Shown here: positions 17,928 through 25,887 of the stretch, piece by piece
Layout: each line of letters opens with the position of its first letter
Position numbering within the stretch: the stretch's first letter is position 1
Assembly: GCF_019977355.1 (NCBI RefSeq)
Contig: NZ_AP024655.1
Span: 2,294,001-2,358,000, forward strand
Length of the DNA stretch: 64,000 nt
Origin: Arthrobacter sp. NicSoilB8
GTDB lineage: Bacteria > Actinomycetota > Actinomycetes > Actinomycetales > Micrococcaceae
Direction: 5' to 3'
The notes under the pieces: generated by a model
What the model saw: the letters and a program-made list of their open reading frames with translations, nothing else
The model's database searches: none
Told to the model about the DNA's origin: nothing
Position numbers and translations under genes: made by a program

Positions 17928-18800
17928 ATGCAGTACATAGGCATCAATCACGACGGCGGCGCATGGGCGGCTGCCCTCCTCGGCTCACGGGTGATCCCGC
18001 TGGCCCCGGTTCCGGACTTCTGGGCCGATGCCGCCGGTTGGCAGGAGAAAGCGCTCTCCCTCTCTCCCGGCGCGCTGACGGATGACTCCGGGGACGCGCT
18101 GGAGCGCGCCGACGTCACCGAGGTCCCGCTGGTGCCGGCCTCGGCCCGGGTGATCTGCGTCGGCCTGAACTACAAGGCGCACGCCGCGGAAGGCAGCTAC
18201 AAGGACCAGGAACTGCCTCCCTACCCCACACTGTTCGGGCGCTGGACGGCCTCCCTGTCGGTGGGAAACGTGCCGGTCCCCGTACCCGCGGGCGAAGACG
18301 GACTGGACTGGGAAGGTGAGGTGGCCGCCTACATCGGCCAGCGCGTGGAATCCGCCGACGAGGCCACGGCCGCAGACTCGGTCTTCGGCTACTCCACGTT
18401 CAATGACCTCACCGCCCGCCGGGCCCAGAAACTCACGTCGCAGTGGACCCTTGGCAAGAACGGCGACTTCACCGGGCCGATGGGCCCGCTGGTCGGCCGT
18501 GACGAGGTGGGGGACCTGCGCGACGGCCTGCACGTCCGGACCCGGGTGAACGGCGCCGAAGTCCAGAACGGCAACACGCGGGACATGATTTTCTCCGTCC
18601 CGGCCATCATCGCGCTGATCAGCCAGATCCTTACCCTGCATCCCGGCGACGTCATCGCCACCGGCACCCCTGAAGGCGTGGGCTATGCCCGGACCCCGCA
18701 GTGTCTGCTGCAGCCCGGCGACACGGTAGAGGTGGAAATCGACCGGCTGGGGACCCTGACCACTCCAATCGGCGCGCCGGGCCTCAGGGCGAGGGCCTGA
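17928..18800 (+). CDS. Fumarylacetoacetate hydrolase family protein
   Basis: A 290-residue FAH-fold enzyme: N-terminal small domain, then VICVGLNYKAHAAEG (about 79), the metal-ligand region (LDWEGEVAAYIG near 125-136; GYSTFNDLTARRAQ near 155) and the C-terminal HPGDVIATGTPEGVG (about 241-255). Family members use a Mg or Ca ion to cleave C-C bonds in beta-diketo acids (acylpyruvases, fumarylacetoacetase) or to decarboxylate and hydrate ring-fission products. In this locus it would act late, on the opened ring. ATG 17928 was chosen over an upstream GTG because AAAGG lies before it and homology starts there. Its stop overlaps the next start as TGATG. Confidence 0.9.
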   Translation: MQYIGINHDGGAWAAALLGSRVIPLAPVPDFWADAAGWQEKALSLSPGALTDDSGDALERADVTEVPLVPASARVICVGLNYKAHAAEGSYKDQELPPYPTLFGRWTASLSVGNVPVPVPAGEDGLDWEGEVAAYIGQRVESADEATAADSVFGYSTFNDLTARRAQKLTSQWTLGKNGDFTGPMGPLVGRDEVGDLRDGLHVRTRVNGAEVQNGNTRDMIFSVPAIIALISQILTLHPGDVIATGTPEGVGYARTPQCLLQPGDTVEVEIDRLGTLTTPIGAPGLRARA

Positions 18801-20611
18801 TGACCGCCACAGAGAACGCCTCCCTGGACGACCTGCCGGAGGACGTCCCGGTCCTGGTTGCCGGCGGCGGCCCCAGTGGGCTGTTCCTGTCCCTGGACCT
18901 CGCCCGGCACGGCATCCCCAGCATCGTGATCGAACCCCGGACGTCAATCGATCCGCACAGGCCGCGGGCGAAGACCACCAACGCGCGCACCATGACGCAC
19001 CTGCGCCGGCTGGGCCTCGCGGACACCCTGCGGAACGCGGCGCCCCTGCCTGTTTCCTACGCCCAGGACGTTATCTTCTGCTCGGGGCTGACGGGGGACG
19101 CCGGCCGGGAAATCACCCGGTTCCGCCAGGCTTTCCAATTGGTTCCCGGCCGCTACGAACAACAGCCCGAGTGCGGGCAGCAGGTACCGCAGCCCGTGAT
19201 GGAAACCGTCCTCCGGGACGCCGTGGCAGCATCCCCGCTGGTTACCCTGCTGACCGGGCTCAGCGTTGGCGACGTTGATTACGGCCACGATTATGGCGAC
19301 CCTGGTTCCAGCCAGAACCTTTCCCACGCCCGGGTGTCGGTCTCCGACAGCACCGGACGCCGCCGCGCCGTCGAATGCCGCTTTCTGGCCGGCGCCGACG
19401 GCGGATCCTCCGCCGTCCGGCGCAGCCTCGGCATCCGATTGGACGGCGGCTCCGCGGAACTGTCCAACATCAGCGTCCTCTTCCGCTCCCGGGACCTGGG
19501 CAACGCCATTGCCCTGGATCCCGCCGTCCAGTACTGGGTTCTGGGACCGGGCGTGGCCGGCATGGTGGGCAGGATGGACCTCGATGGCACCTGGTGGGCC
19601 ATCATCCAGGGCGTGGACGGGCGGCAGTCCTTCGACGCCACCGCCCTGGTGCGTTCGCTCGTGGGCCCGGAGGTTGACCTCGAGATTGTCGCCACAGACC
19701 CCTGGACAGCGCGCATGCTGCTGGCACCCGGCTATGGCCGCGACGGCGTATACCTTGTCGGCGACGCCGCGCACCTGAACCCGCCGTGGGGCGGCCACGG
19801 CTTCAACACGTGCATCGGCGACGCCGCCAACCTGGCCTGGAAAATCGCCGCGGCGATAGAGGGCTGGGGAGGTCCGGCACTCCTCGGGAGCTACGAACTG
19901 GAGCGGCGCCCGGTAGCCGACCGGACCATCCGGGACGCCGCCGCCAACGGCCAGGCGCTTGCGTATCACTTCGCGGACCCCGCACTGCGCAGCGCCGGAG
20001 CTCCGGGCGAGGACGCGCGGCTCCGGGCGAGGGAGGCACTCTCGATCAAACTGAGCGAATTCGATTCGTTGGGCCTGGTCTTGGGTTACGGCTACCCTTC
20101 CTCGCCCCTGGTTGTCCCGGACGGGTTGCCCGTGCCGGCCGAGGACCCGATCAGGTACGTTCCGTCGGCCAGCCCCGGCGCACTGCTGCCGCATGCCTGG
20201 CTGGACCGCTCGACATCGCTCTACGACATTCTCGGCCCCGGCTTCACCCTGCTAGTGGACGCCGGGAGCCTGGCCGGCGTGCCCGCACGGGAGGCCTATG
20301 AGCCGGTGCTGTCTGCGGCGGCCCGGCAGGGCATTCCGGTGACCGTCGCCGCCGTCGGGCCAACAGATGACGGGACACCGATGGCGGACCTGTGGCGTGC
20401 CGACGCTGTGCTGGTCCGGCCGGACCAGCACGTCGCCTGGCGCGGAACCGCCCCCGACGCCGCGGCGGCGGCGATCGGCGTAGCCGCCGGCTGGCCGCTT
20501 GAAAGCACAGCAGCGGATTCCACCCAGCAAATTTCCAACCAACAAATTTCCGACCAACAAATTTCCGACGTAGATGACAGGAGTTCCCGTGTCGAAGCAA
20601 TCGTTCCGTGA
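18800..20611 (+). CDS. FAD-dependent aromatic monooxygenase, PheA/TfdB type
   Basis: A 603-residue flavoprotein hydroxylase. The N-terminal FAD-binding loop is GGGPSG (near 22-27), and the second FAD/ribityl motif GDAAHLNPPWGGHGFN (near 320) is followed by DAANLAWKIA. The C-terminal thioredoxin-like domain (about 460-575) is typical of phenol and resorcinol hydroxylases. It uses NAD(P)H and O2 to hydroxylate a phenolic ring, here possibly phloroglucinol or its carboxylate (inference). Between esterase/FAH and DUF3500 genes it forms part of one transcript. The last 30 residues contain three QQIS(N/D) repeats of unusually AT-rich DNA, outside the catalytic fold and probably tolerated. Confidence 0.9.
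   Translation: MTATENASLDDLPEDVPVLVAGGGPSGLFLSLDLARHGIPSIVIEPRTSIDPHRPRAKTTNARTMTHLRRLGLADTLRNAAPLPVSYAQDVIFCSGLTGDAGREITRFRQAFQLVPGRYEQQPECGQQVPQPVMETVLRDAVAASPLVTLLTGLSVGDVDYGHDYGDPGSSQNLSHARVSVSDSTGRRRAVECRFLAGADGGSSAVRRSLGIRLDGGSAELSNISVLFRSRDLGNAIALDPAVQYWVLGPGVAGMVGRMDLDGTWWAIIQGVDGRQSFDATALVRSLVGPEVDLEIVATDPWTARMLLAPGYGRDGVYLVGDAAHLNPPWGGHGFNTCIGDAANLAWKIAAAIEGWGGPALLGSYELERRPVADRTIRDAAANGQALAYHFADPALRSAGAPGEDARLRAREALSIKLSEFDSLGLVLGYGYPSSPLVVPDGLPVPAEDPIRYVPSASPGALLPHAWLDRSTSLYDILGPGFTLLVDAGSLAGVPAREAYEPVLSAAARQGIPVTVAAVGPTDDGTPMADLWRADAVLVRPDQHVAWRGTAPDAAAAAIGVAAGWPLESTAADSTQQISNQQISDQQISDVDDRSSRVEAIVP
20525..20569. repeat. 15-bp in-frame tandem repeat at the monooxygenase C-terminus
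   Basis: Three copies of caacaaatttccgac (first copy with two changes) encode N/Q-Q-I-S-D repeats just before the stop. The unit is far more AT-rich than its surroundings. Confidence 0.9.
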
Positions 20612-21836
20612 CTTCCTCTACCCGCCGGACCATCCCCGGCTGGCGGCGATCCGCGGGTTGGACGCCAGGTCCTATGCCGAATCCGCCAGATCGGACTCCT
20701 TCGCCGGGCCCATGATCGAGGGCTGGAAAGCGCTGTACCCGCAGCCGTTCGTGGGTGTCACCAGCGACGGCACCGTGATCCCCGGCCTGTACCGGGCGGG
20801 CCCGGCAGAACCCGGCGAGGAAGCTCCTGCGGCCGCCATGGTGGCGGCTGCCGGGACGCTGCTCTGCGCCCTCACGCCCGCCCAGGCCGAACAGCTCGTG
20901 TACACGGTGGACGCGGAGGAATGGCAGAGCTGGGCCAACCCGGAGTTCATGCAGCACGACACCGGGCTCCGGCTCGACGAACTGGACGGCCCGGTTCGCG
21001 ATGCCGCCCTGTCACTGGTGGAGGCCAGCCTCAGCCCGGCCGGCTACGAGCTGGTCCGGAACCTGATGCGGATCAACGGGTTCCTGGGAGATCTGGTGCA
21101 GCTGCCGGAGCTGATGAACGAGTTCAGCTACAACGTCGCCCTGTTTGGTACCCCGTCCCTGACCGAACCGTGGGGCTGGCAAATTTTCGGCCATCACGTG
21201 GCCCTTAATTGCCTCGTGGCGGGAAGCCAGCTGGTGGTCTCACCGGTATTCCTGGGAGCCGAGCCGGATGTTATCGACGCAGGCCCGCACCGCGGCGTGA
21301 AAGTGCTCAAGGAGCGGATCGCCCTGGCACGCGAGCTGATGGCATCCCTCCCGGAGCAGCTGCAGTGTGACGCCACGGTGTTTGAGGACATGCAGGACCC
21401 CGCCATGCCTGAAGGCCGGATGCACCCGGGCGATGAGCGGCACCTGGCGGGGTGCTTCCAGGACAACCGGGTGATCCCGTACGAGGGCATCAGGGTGGCG
21501 TCGATGCCGGCCGGGTCACGCGCCACACTTGACCTGCTGGTGGATGACTTCATCGCCCACCTGCCGGACGGGCCGAGGGCAGCACGCCGCCGGGAAATCC
21601 AGGAGCAGTACGGCCAAACCTGGTTCTGCTGGATCGGGGGCTGGGGTCTCGAGGATGCCTTCTACTTCCGGATCCAAAGTCCCGTCGTCGTCCTGGAGCT
21701 GGATCACCATACCGGCGTCTTCCTGAGCAATGACACCCCCGCGCCCTTTCACATGCACACGGTGATGCGCACGCCCAACGGCAACGACTACGGCCGCGCG
21801 CTGGTCCGCCAGCATCAGGAGGCCGGCCGCTTTTAG
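20589..21836 (+). CDS. DUF3500 family protein
   Basis: A 415-residue protein recognisable as DUF3500 (segments WGWQIFGHHVALNCL, PVFLGAEPDVID, DDFIAHLP and WIGG near the end), a family without known function. Several histidine clusters (FGHH, LDHHTGVF, HMHTVM) would suit metal binding. There is no signal peptide. GTG 20589 has ACAGGAG five bases upstream; the gene starts inside the monooxygenase coding region (23-base overlap), so the two are coupled. Being the last gene of the esterase-FAH-monooxygenase run, it is likely to act on an intermediate of the same pathway. A role in ring cleavage is only a hypothesis, raised because no ring-cleaving dioxygenase for the phloroglucinol half is visible. 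Confidence 0.85.
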   Translation: MSKQSFRDFLYPPDHPRLAAIRGLDARSYAESARSDSFAGPMIEGWKALYPQPFVGVTSDGTVIPGLYRAGPAEPGEEAPAAAMVAAAGTLLCALTPAQAEQLVYTVDAEEWQSWANPEFMQHDTGLRLDELDGPVRDAALSLVEASLSPAGYELVRNLMRINGFLGDLVQLPELMNEFSYNVALFGTPSLTEPWGWQIFGHHVALNCLVAGSQLVVSPVFLGAEPDVIDAGPHRGVKVLKERIALARELMASLPEQLQCDATVFEDMQDPAMPEGRMHPGDERHLAGCFQDNRVIPYEGIRVASMPAGSRATLDLLVDDFIAHLPDGPRAARRREIQEQYGQTWFCWIGGWGLEDAFYFRIQSPVVVLELDHHTGVFLSNDTPAPFHMHTVMRTPNGNDYGRALVRQHQEAGRF

Positions 21837-21878
21837 GGAGCCGGCCAGGCCCGGAACTGAATACGCGGCCACAGAATA

Positions 21879-21924
21879 AACAGCCAGGGTCCGGAACTCC
21901 GAGGAGGTCCGGACCCTGACTGTT
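21879..21924. terminator. Strong bidirectional terminator hairpin
   Basis: Arms AACAG-C-CAGGGTCCGGA and TCCGGACCCTG-A-CTGTT pair over 16 of 17 positions with a 12-base loop. It separates the convergent DUF3500 and quercetinase genes and is followed by GAAAAA, preceded by AATAAA, giving weak U-runs on both strands. Confidence 0.8.
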
Positions 21925-21950
21925 GAAAAAGTTGAGTTCTTAGCCGGCGC

Positions 21951-21984
21951 CTAGATGTCCAGCGCTGCTAGATGTCCAACGCTG
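21951..21984. repeat. 17-bp duplication across the quercetinase stop codon
   Basis: ctagatgtccagcgctg (21951-21967) is followed directly by ctagatgtccaacgctg (21968-21984). The unit holds the last codons and stop of the quercetinase gene, so the end of the gene (A-L-D-I-stop) is present twice. The period is not a multiple of three. Confidence 0.9.
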
Positions 21985-23035
21985 CGCGACGCTGCGGCGG
22001 GGGACCCACCACCGTCAGGTCCATCTCGGCCTGGGCCCGGCCGAAGCCCTCCACATCCATATAAGGCGCGCCGCCCTCGGCGTACATGTAGTCCTCGGTC
22101 GGCGTGTTGAAATACTCGAAGAAGCCGTTGAAGACCGACGGCGTCAGGAACCCGACCATCTGCGTGTTGTGGGAATCGAAAGCGAAGGAGTGGATGGTCC
22201 CCGCCGGGGCATGGAGGAAGTCGCCTTTGGTGAGCAGGACCTCGCGCCCGTTGGCGTAGATCCACATCCGGCCCTCGGTGCAGAGGAAGTTCTCCGTGTG
22301 CTGTTCGTGGAAATGCAGTGGTATGTAGGGAGACTTGGCGCCCTTGGTGTGGACGGCGAAGTAGTTCGATCCGGTATTGGCCGGCCGGGACAGGTAGGCG
22401 AACATGGTCTGGTAGCTGACCATGCGCTCGCCTTCGCCGGCGCTGAGGAAGTACGGGCTCTGGGTGGCCGGCAGACCGGCATCCTGCCGGAAGCTCGGCG
22501 CCACCCGTTCGACGTCGGGAAACGTGATGCCGAACTCGGCGCCCACCTCGGCACACTCCCGCAGGCTGGGCTTCCGGCCCGGACGGACCGGCGGGACGTG
22601 CGAATCGATGGGCGTGCCGAGGCGCTCGTAGTACGACTCGGCGCCGCCGGGGGTCATCCAGTTCAGGAACCGGGTGTAGTGGCTTGCCATCCGGTAGGCG
22701 TGCGGGGTCCCGGGTGGGATCACCACGGAATCCCCGGGCGTCAGGATGCGGCTCTCGCCGGGCAGCCAGACGTGCAGGACGCCGTCGAAGACGTACAGCG
22801 TCTTGTGCTCCACCGCGTGGCTGATGAACGGCGATTCCGGGCCCATGCCGCCGGAAATGTAGGCGGCGCTGAAAATCCCGCCGGTATCCGCCGCGCGGGC
22901 GATGACTGTGACGAGCTGGCCGTTGATTTCGTAGCGGGCACCTTCGCCCGACGCCATATAGTACGGAACGGCTTCGCCGGGCAGCACATTGGCCACCGGG
23001 AGCTGCTTGTTCATTTCCTCAACGCTGAGGGACAT
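21968..23035 (-). CDS. Quercetin 2,3-dioxygenase (bicupin)
   Basis: A 355-residue two-cupin protein. The C-terminal cupin has the ligand set H241-x-H243-x4-E248 (LHFHEQHTENF) plus H282 (APAGTIHSF); the N-terminal cupin carries H73, H77 and H112 (HAVEHKTLYVFDG; PPGTPHAY), a modified set. Length and layout match bacterial quercetinases (YxaG/QdoI type, about 337 residues), which open flavonols with O2, releasing CO and a depside. It is divergent from nothing known and faces the DUF3500 run. The start has GAAGGAACC upstream, and operator 6 lies 75 bp before it. Metal identity (Mn, Fe, Co, Ni) cannot be told. Confidence 0.88.
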   Translation of the reverse strand: MSLSVEEMNKQLPVANVLPGEAVPYYMASGEGARYEINGQLVTVIARAADTGGIFSAAYISGGMGPESPFISHAVEHKTLYVFDGVLHVWLPGESRILTPGDSVVIPPGTPHAYRMASHYTRFLNWMTPGGAESYYERLGTPIDSHVPPVRPGRKPSLRECAEVGAEFGITFPDVERVAPSFRQDAGLPATQSPYFLSAGEGERMVSYQTMFAYLSRPANTGSNYFAVHTKGAKSPYIPLHFHEQHTENFLCTEGRMWIYANGREVLLTKGDFLHAPAGTIHSFAFDSHNTQMVGFLTPSVFNGFFEYFNTPTEDYMYAEGGAPYMDVEGFGRAQAEMDLTVVGPPPQRRAALDI

Positions 23036-23869
23036 GGTTCCTTCTTTCCTGTTTGTTGACCGCGGTCTGCCCCTAGACTGCCTCGAATTGTCCGGTTCGA
23101 GGACATCAATTTCCAATGGATGAAACACTTCCGCAGGATCCTTCCGCCCGGCTGTGCGCCGGAGATGAGGCATTGTGGCGTTCTTTGTGGCGGTCCGCCC
23201 GCCTCGGTCTAGGCGGCAACGATGATCCTGGATACGGTCCTAAGTCCCTGTTTCCGCGTCGGTCCCCCGGCTAGGGTGGCGTAAGGCGCATGGCGGTCCG
23301 TGATTCGAGCCGGTGCGTCTCCAGCCAAGAACAATGGGGGGTACGTTGTCCAACGATTCAGTCACGACCTGGCTACCCGGCGATGCAGGCCGCATGGCTG
23401 CGACGGAGTCTTCCGAGCGGAGCGACGCCGTCGCCCCGAACCGGGACCGGGTCACCCCGCCAGCATCATCCGGCGCCAGCCGCGTGGCCTACTGCCGCGA
23501 CCATTGGCCGCCCCTATAGGCGGAACCGCGTTTAGGCGGAATCGCGACAGGCGGCACCGTGCCGGCCCCCGGCTCTACCATGTGCCGGTCACGGTGCGGA
23601 CGCGGTGCGGACACGGGTGTGAGGCGCGGGATTCAGGTGCAGGGATTCCGGCGCAAGCAGGGTCCCCGCAGGAAGCGGTTGACTCCTGTTTACCTAGGAT
23701 TTACGTGCACGGCCTTGTGAGCGTTTCAAGGCCACAGCGAGACTTTTAGTACGGGCCGACACGATCTGTTCAGCCTATGAAAACCAAACCAGCGGGCAGC
23801 AGCGAAGCTTTCCCTTCCAATCCGTGGCAACGATGTCCGGGGCGGAGCCCGCACTTCGGGAGGATCATC
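23036..23869. other. 834-bp stretch without a convincing gene
   Basis: Apart from operator 6 nothing firm is seen. Short open frames here lack ribosome sites or family features. One frame from about 23335 (MGGTLSNDSVTTWLPGD...) could be a decayed N-terminus. Between 23517 and 23560 the element aggcggaa(c/t)cgcg recurs three times in diverged form. The stretch separates the flavonoid-type locus from unrelated genes and may be a recombination scar. Confidence 0.5.
23110..23125. promoter_or_regulatory. IclR-type operator 6 (one-base-longer spacing)
   Basis: TTTCCAATGGATGAAA, 75 bp upstream of the quercetinase start. Like operator 4 it has TTTCC and one extra central base; its right part AATGGATGAAA equals the reverse complement of operator 1 (TTTCATTGGATGAAA) in ten of eleven positions. 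Confidence 0.65.
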
Positions 23870-24199
23870 ATGGCCGGCACATTTGAACTCTTTGTTGACG
23901 CCGATGCCTGCTTCAGGTTCCGGCTCAGGGCCCCGGACGGGGCGATACTGGCCGTCTCCAAGGCATTTGCGGACAAGCCCTCGGCCGTGGCCGGCATCAC
24001 CGCCGTGCGTGAATACGCCGGCATGGGGCTGATCAGTGACTTATGTCCGGCGGGGCCGCCGGCCTCTCAAGACGCGCCGCGGCCCAGGGCAGCCGCGGCA
24101 CCGGTTCCCGGCGTGGACCGGCGGGTGCACGACAACGATCTCCGCATCCGCGCCAGGGCGCTCCGGCGCCCGGCGCACGGGACGATCGGAGTGGCTTGA
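23870..24199 (+). CDS. DUF1508 (YegP-like) protein with extra tail
   Basis: A 109-residue product. Residues 1-58 match the DUF1508/YegP fold (FELFVDADACFRFRLRAPDGAILAVSKAFADK, then GITAVREYA), small alpha/beta domains of unknown role sometimes linked to stress. Residues 60-109 are an Ala/Pro/Arg-rich tail without recognisable structure. ATG 23870 has GGAGG six bases upstream, so the in-frame ATG at 23777 is rejected. It stands alone. Confidence 0.8.
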   Translation: MAGTFELFVDADACFRFRLRAPDGAILAVSKAFADKPSAVAGITAVREYAGMGLISDLCPAGPPASQDAPRPRAAAAPVPGVDRRVHDNDLRIRARALRRPAHGTIGVA

Positions 24200-24288
24200 C
24201 CCGGCGGATCCTAACCCCCGGCCGAAGCCCTCGGGCTGGACCTCTGGCGCGATGGCCGGGCCGCCCGGACGGATGCCGGGCCCCGACC

Positions 24289-24555
24289 CTACGGGGCCAT
24301 TCCGGCGTGTACCGGAACAAACTCGATTTTGTTGGCGGGGTGCACCGTCTTCCTGGGTGCCCGCGAATAGCCCTTGGCGTCCAAATGGTTCCGGGTCCGG
24401 TAGACGGCCAGGGCCTCGTCATAGACGCCGTTGAGCCGGCGTCCGGAATATGTCTGCTCTGAGCCGTCCGTAAACGTGATGCTGATGAGCGCCGTGTCCG
24501 GGAAATGCCGGTTCATGCGGATGAAGCCGTCGGCGTCCTGTTTGAGATTGATCAT
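24289..24555 (-). CDS. Hypothetical small protein
   Basis: An 88-residue protein that I do not recognise. The sequence has a regular beta-like pattern (FPDTALISITFTDGSEQTYSGRRL, then a helix VYDEALAVYRTRN) and a basic C-terminus. The ATG at 24555 is preceded by GGGAACC; the longer frame upstream runs through the 14-bp repeat array and is unlikely to be translated. It lies convergent to the DUF1508 gene. Confidence 0.6.
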   Translation of the reverse strand: MINLKQDADGFIRMNRHFPDTALISITFTDGSEQTYSGRRLNGVYDEALAVYRTRNHLDAKGYSRAPRKTVHPANKIEFVPVHAGMAP

Positions 24556-24614
24556 GTGGTTCCCACTTTCGCGATCGAGTTGATCCAGTCTCCCGTCTTC
24601 GCTGTGCCTAAGCC

Positions 24615-24684
24615 AACCGGTGTGATCCAACCGGTGTAATCCAGCGGGCCAGATCCAACCTGACTGATCCATCCGGTCGGTGGC
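24615..24684. repeat. 14-bp tandem repeat, about five copies
   Basis: Unit aaccggtgtgatcc with increasing divergence (aaccggtgtaatcc, agcgggccagatcc, aacctgactgatcc). It is intergenic, between two minus-strand genes. Confidence 0.85.
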
Positions 24685-24707
24685 CGGCGTCGTTGACGTT
24701 CCGGCGC

Positions 24708-25358
24708 CTACTCGGCATTGTACGAGTCCACAGCTTCTTCGAGCACGGCGCTGTCACGGTCCCAGGAGCCGGCGGGTGCGGCGACCACCAGGACGCTGCC
24801 GCCCCGGGTTCCTGCAACGAGGCAGGCTATTTCCCGGTACACATGCGAGCCAATGCGTGTCACGTAAGTGTCCTCCACGCACGAACCGAGGCCTCCCCGG
24901 AACGGCACTCCGGTACGGTCCGACAGCCGGTCCGCTGATGCGGCGTTCTCGCCTGTCAGGTGGGCCAGCCGGAACCCGGGCCAATTGGACAGCGACTCCT
25001 CGCCCTCTTGCGGCGTAGCGTTGAGATACATTCTGAGTTCACCGTTCGGTCCGGTGACAACGGCGGACACGCTGCCGGGATCGCCCGGTACCGGGGTTGC
25101 ATCGGGCGGGATGGACAGCGTTGCCGTGGCATCGGGAAGCTCCAGGCTCTGCCACCCTGCCGGGGCCGGGCGGGCGAGGAACCAGGCGAACGGCGTCGCC
25201 CCGGCCTCAGAAGCAGGCGACGCCGGTATCTGGCTCTCAGGCCGGGAACCGCAGCCGCCGGCGACCATCACCGCCGTAGCCCCCAGCAGCCCGACGACCA
25301 ACAGTGCCCCTCGGCGGCTCGATCGAAGCGGCCTGATGGTCCTACTTGTTGCCGTCAC
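24708..25358 (-). CDS. Putative lipoprotein of the sigma-factor region
   Basis: A 216-residue exported protein: basic N-terminus, hydrophobic stretch GALLVVGLLGATAVMVAG and lipobox AGGC, then a Ser/Pro linker and a domain of about 160 residues with two cysteines (SCVED; IACLV). No family is recognised. GTG 25358 was chosen because GGAGGG precedes it and it begins just before the signal peptide; an ATG at 25403 would add 15 residues. It overlaps the end of the upstream lipoprotein gene by 17 bases, so both are probably transcribed from the sigma-dependent promoter at 25824-25851. Confidence 0.7.
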   Translation of the reverse strand: MTATSRTIRPLRSSRRGALLVVGLLGATAVMVAGGCGSRPESQIPASPASEAGATPFAWFLARPAPAGWQSLELPDATATLSIPPDATPVPGDPGSVSAVVTGPNGELRMYLNATPQEGEESLSNWPGFRLAHLTGENAASADRLSDRTGVPFRGGLGSCVEDTYVTRIGSHVYREIACLVAGTRGGSVLVVAAPAGSWDRDSAVLEEAVDSYNAE

Positions 25359-25776
25359 CGTCGTCGGGCCCTCCGTTGTTATCGGCATCGTGGTCGTTCC
25401 CACCCGGCGCGCGGGCGGGCGGCGGAATCATGGGGCGCGGTGCAGGGGCTGCCGGCGGAACCACGCGTCGCGGCGCGGTGGCGGGCGGCCGCACTACCGG
25501 TGCCGGAGCAGGGACCGCCGGGACGGGCGGCCGCGCCACCGGGGCCGCCGGGACCGGGACGGGGACCACCTGGGCCGGGACCACCGGTGCCGGCCCGGCC
25601 GGCGGCGGCGGGGTAGCGCCCACGGGGTCCTTGGGCGACGGTGAGGGGCTCGCCGTCGCGGGCACCGGGGTGACCGGGGCGGGTGCCGGCGTCGCCGTAT
25701 TCCCGGCGAAGCAGGCTCCGAGCAACAGCGTCGTGCCCAGCGCAGCGGCAGCATACGCCGGACGGGAAATCTTCAT
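25342..25776 (-). CDS. Proline/alanine-rich lipoprotein
   Basis: A 144-residue product: signal peptide with lipobox LLGAC (Cys22), then an extended low-complexity region made of APVVP, PVPAVPAPAP and RPP motifs, ending in an acidic Asp/Asn/Gly tail (NDHDADNNGGPDDGDGN). It is probably a cell-wall-spanning or spacer-like surface protein; no enzyme domain is seen. Good ribosome site GAGGAG before ATG 25776. A TGAACC-N16-CGTTCT promoter lies 48 bp upstream, divergent from the ECF sigma gene, so it is likely a target of that sigma factor. Confidence 0.75.
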   Translation of the reverse strand: MKISRPAYAAAALGTTLLLGACFAGNTATPAPAPVTPVPATASPSPSPKDPVGATPPPPAGPAPVVPAQVVPVPVPAAPVARPPVPAVPAPAPVVRPPATAPRRVVPPAAPAPRPMIPPPARAPGGNDHDADNNGGPDDGDGNK

Positions 25777-25823
25777 GGTGCACTCCTCGGGGAAGGCCGG
25801 CCGTGTTCAGCCGGGCTGTCCCT

Positions 25824-25851
25824 AGAACGGTCCCGGCCGCCCCGGGGTTCA
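25824..25851 (-). promoter_or_regulatory. ECF sigma promoter for the lipoprotein pair
   Basis: On the minus strand: TGAACC (25851-25846), 16 bases, CGTTCT (25829-25824). This fits the sigma-L-type promoter known from mycobacteria (TGAACC, CGT). The start site would leave a leader of about 40 bases. Confidence 0.6.
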
Positions 25852-25887
25852 ACGCCGGGCCCGGTTTCCGGACACCGCCCGGAGCGG

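Noticed and set aside
23260..23340. tRNA-like element on the minus strand (GGCTCGAATCA resembling a T-loop)
   Set aside because: No matching acceptor stem, anticodon arm or D-arm could be folded around it.
23670..23715. TTGACT followed by TAGGAT as a promoter
   Set aside because: Only ten bases separate the hexamers and no gene follows within 150 bp.
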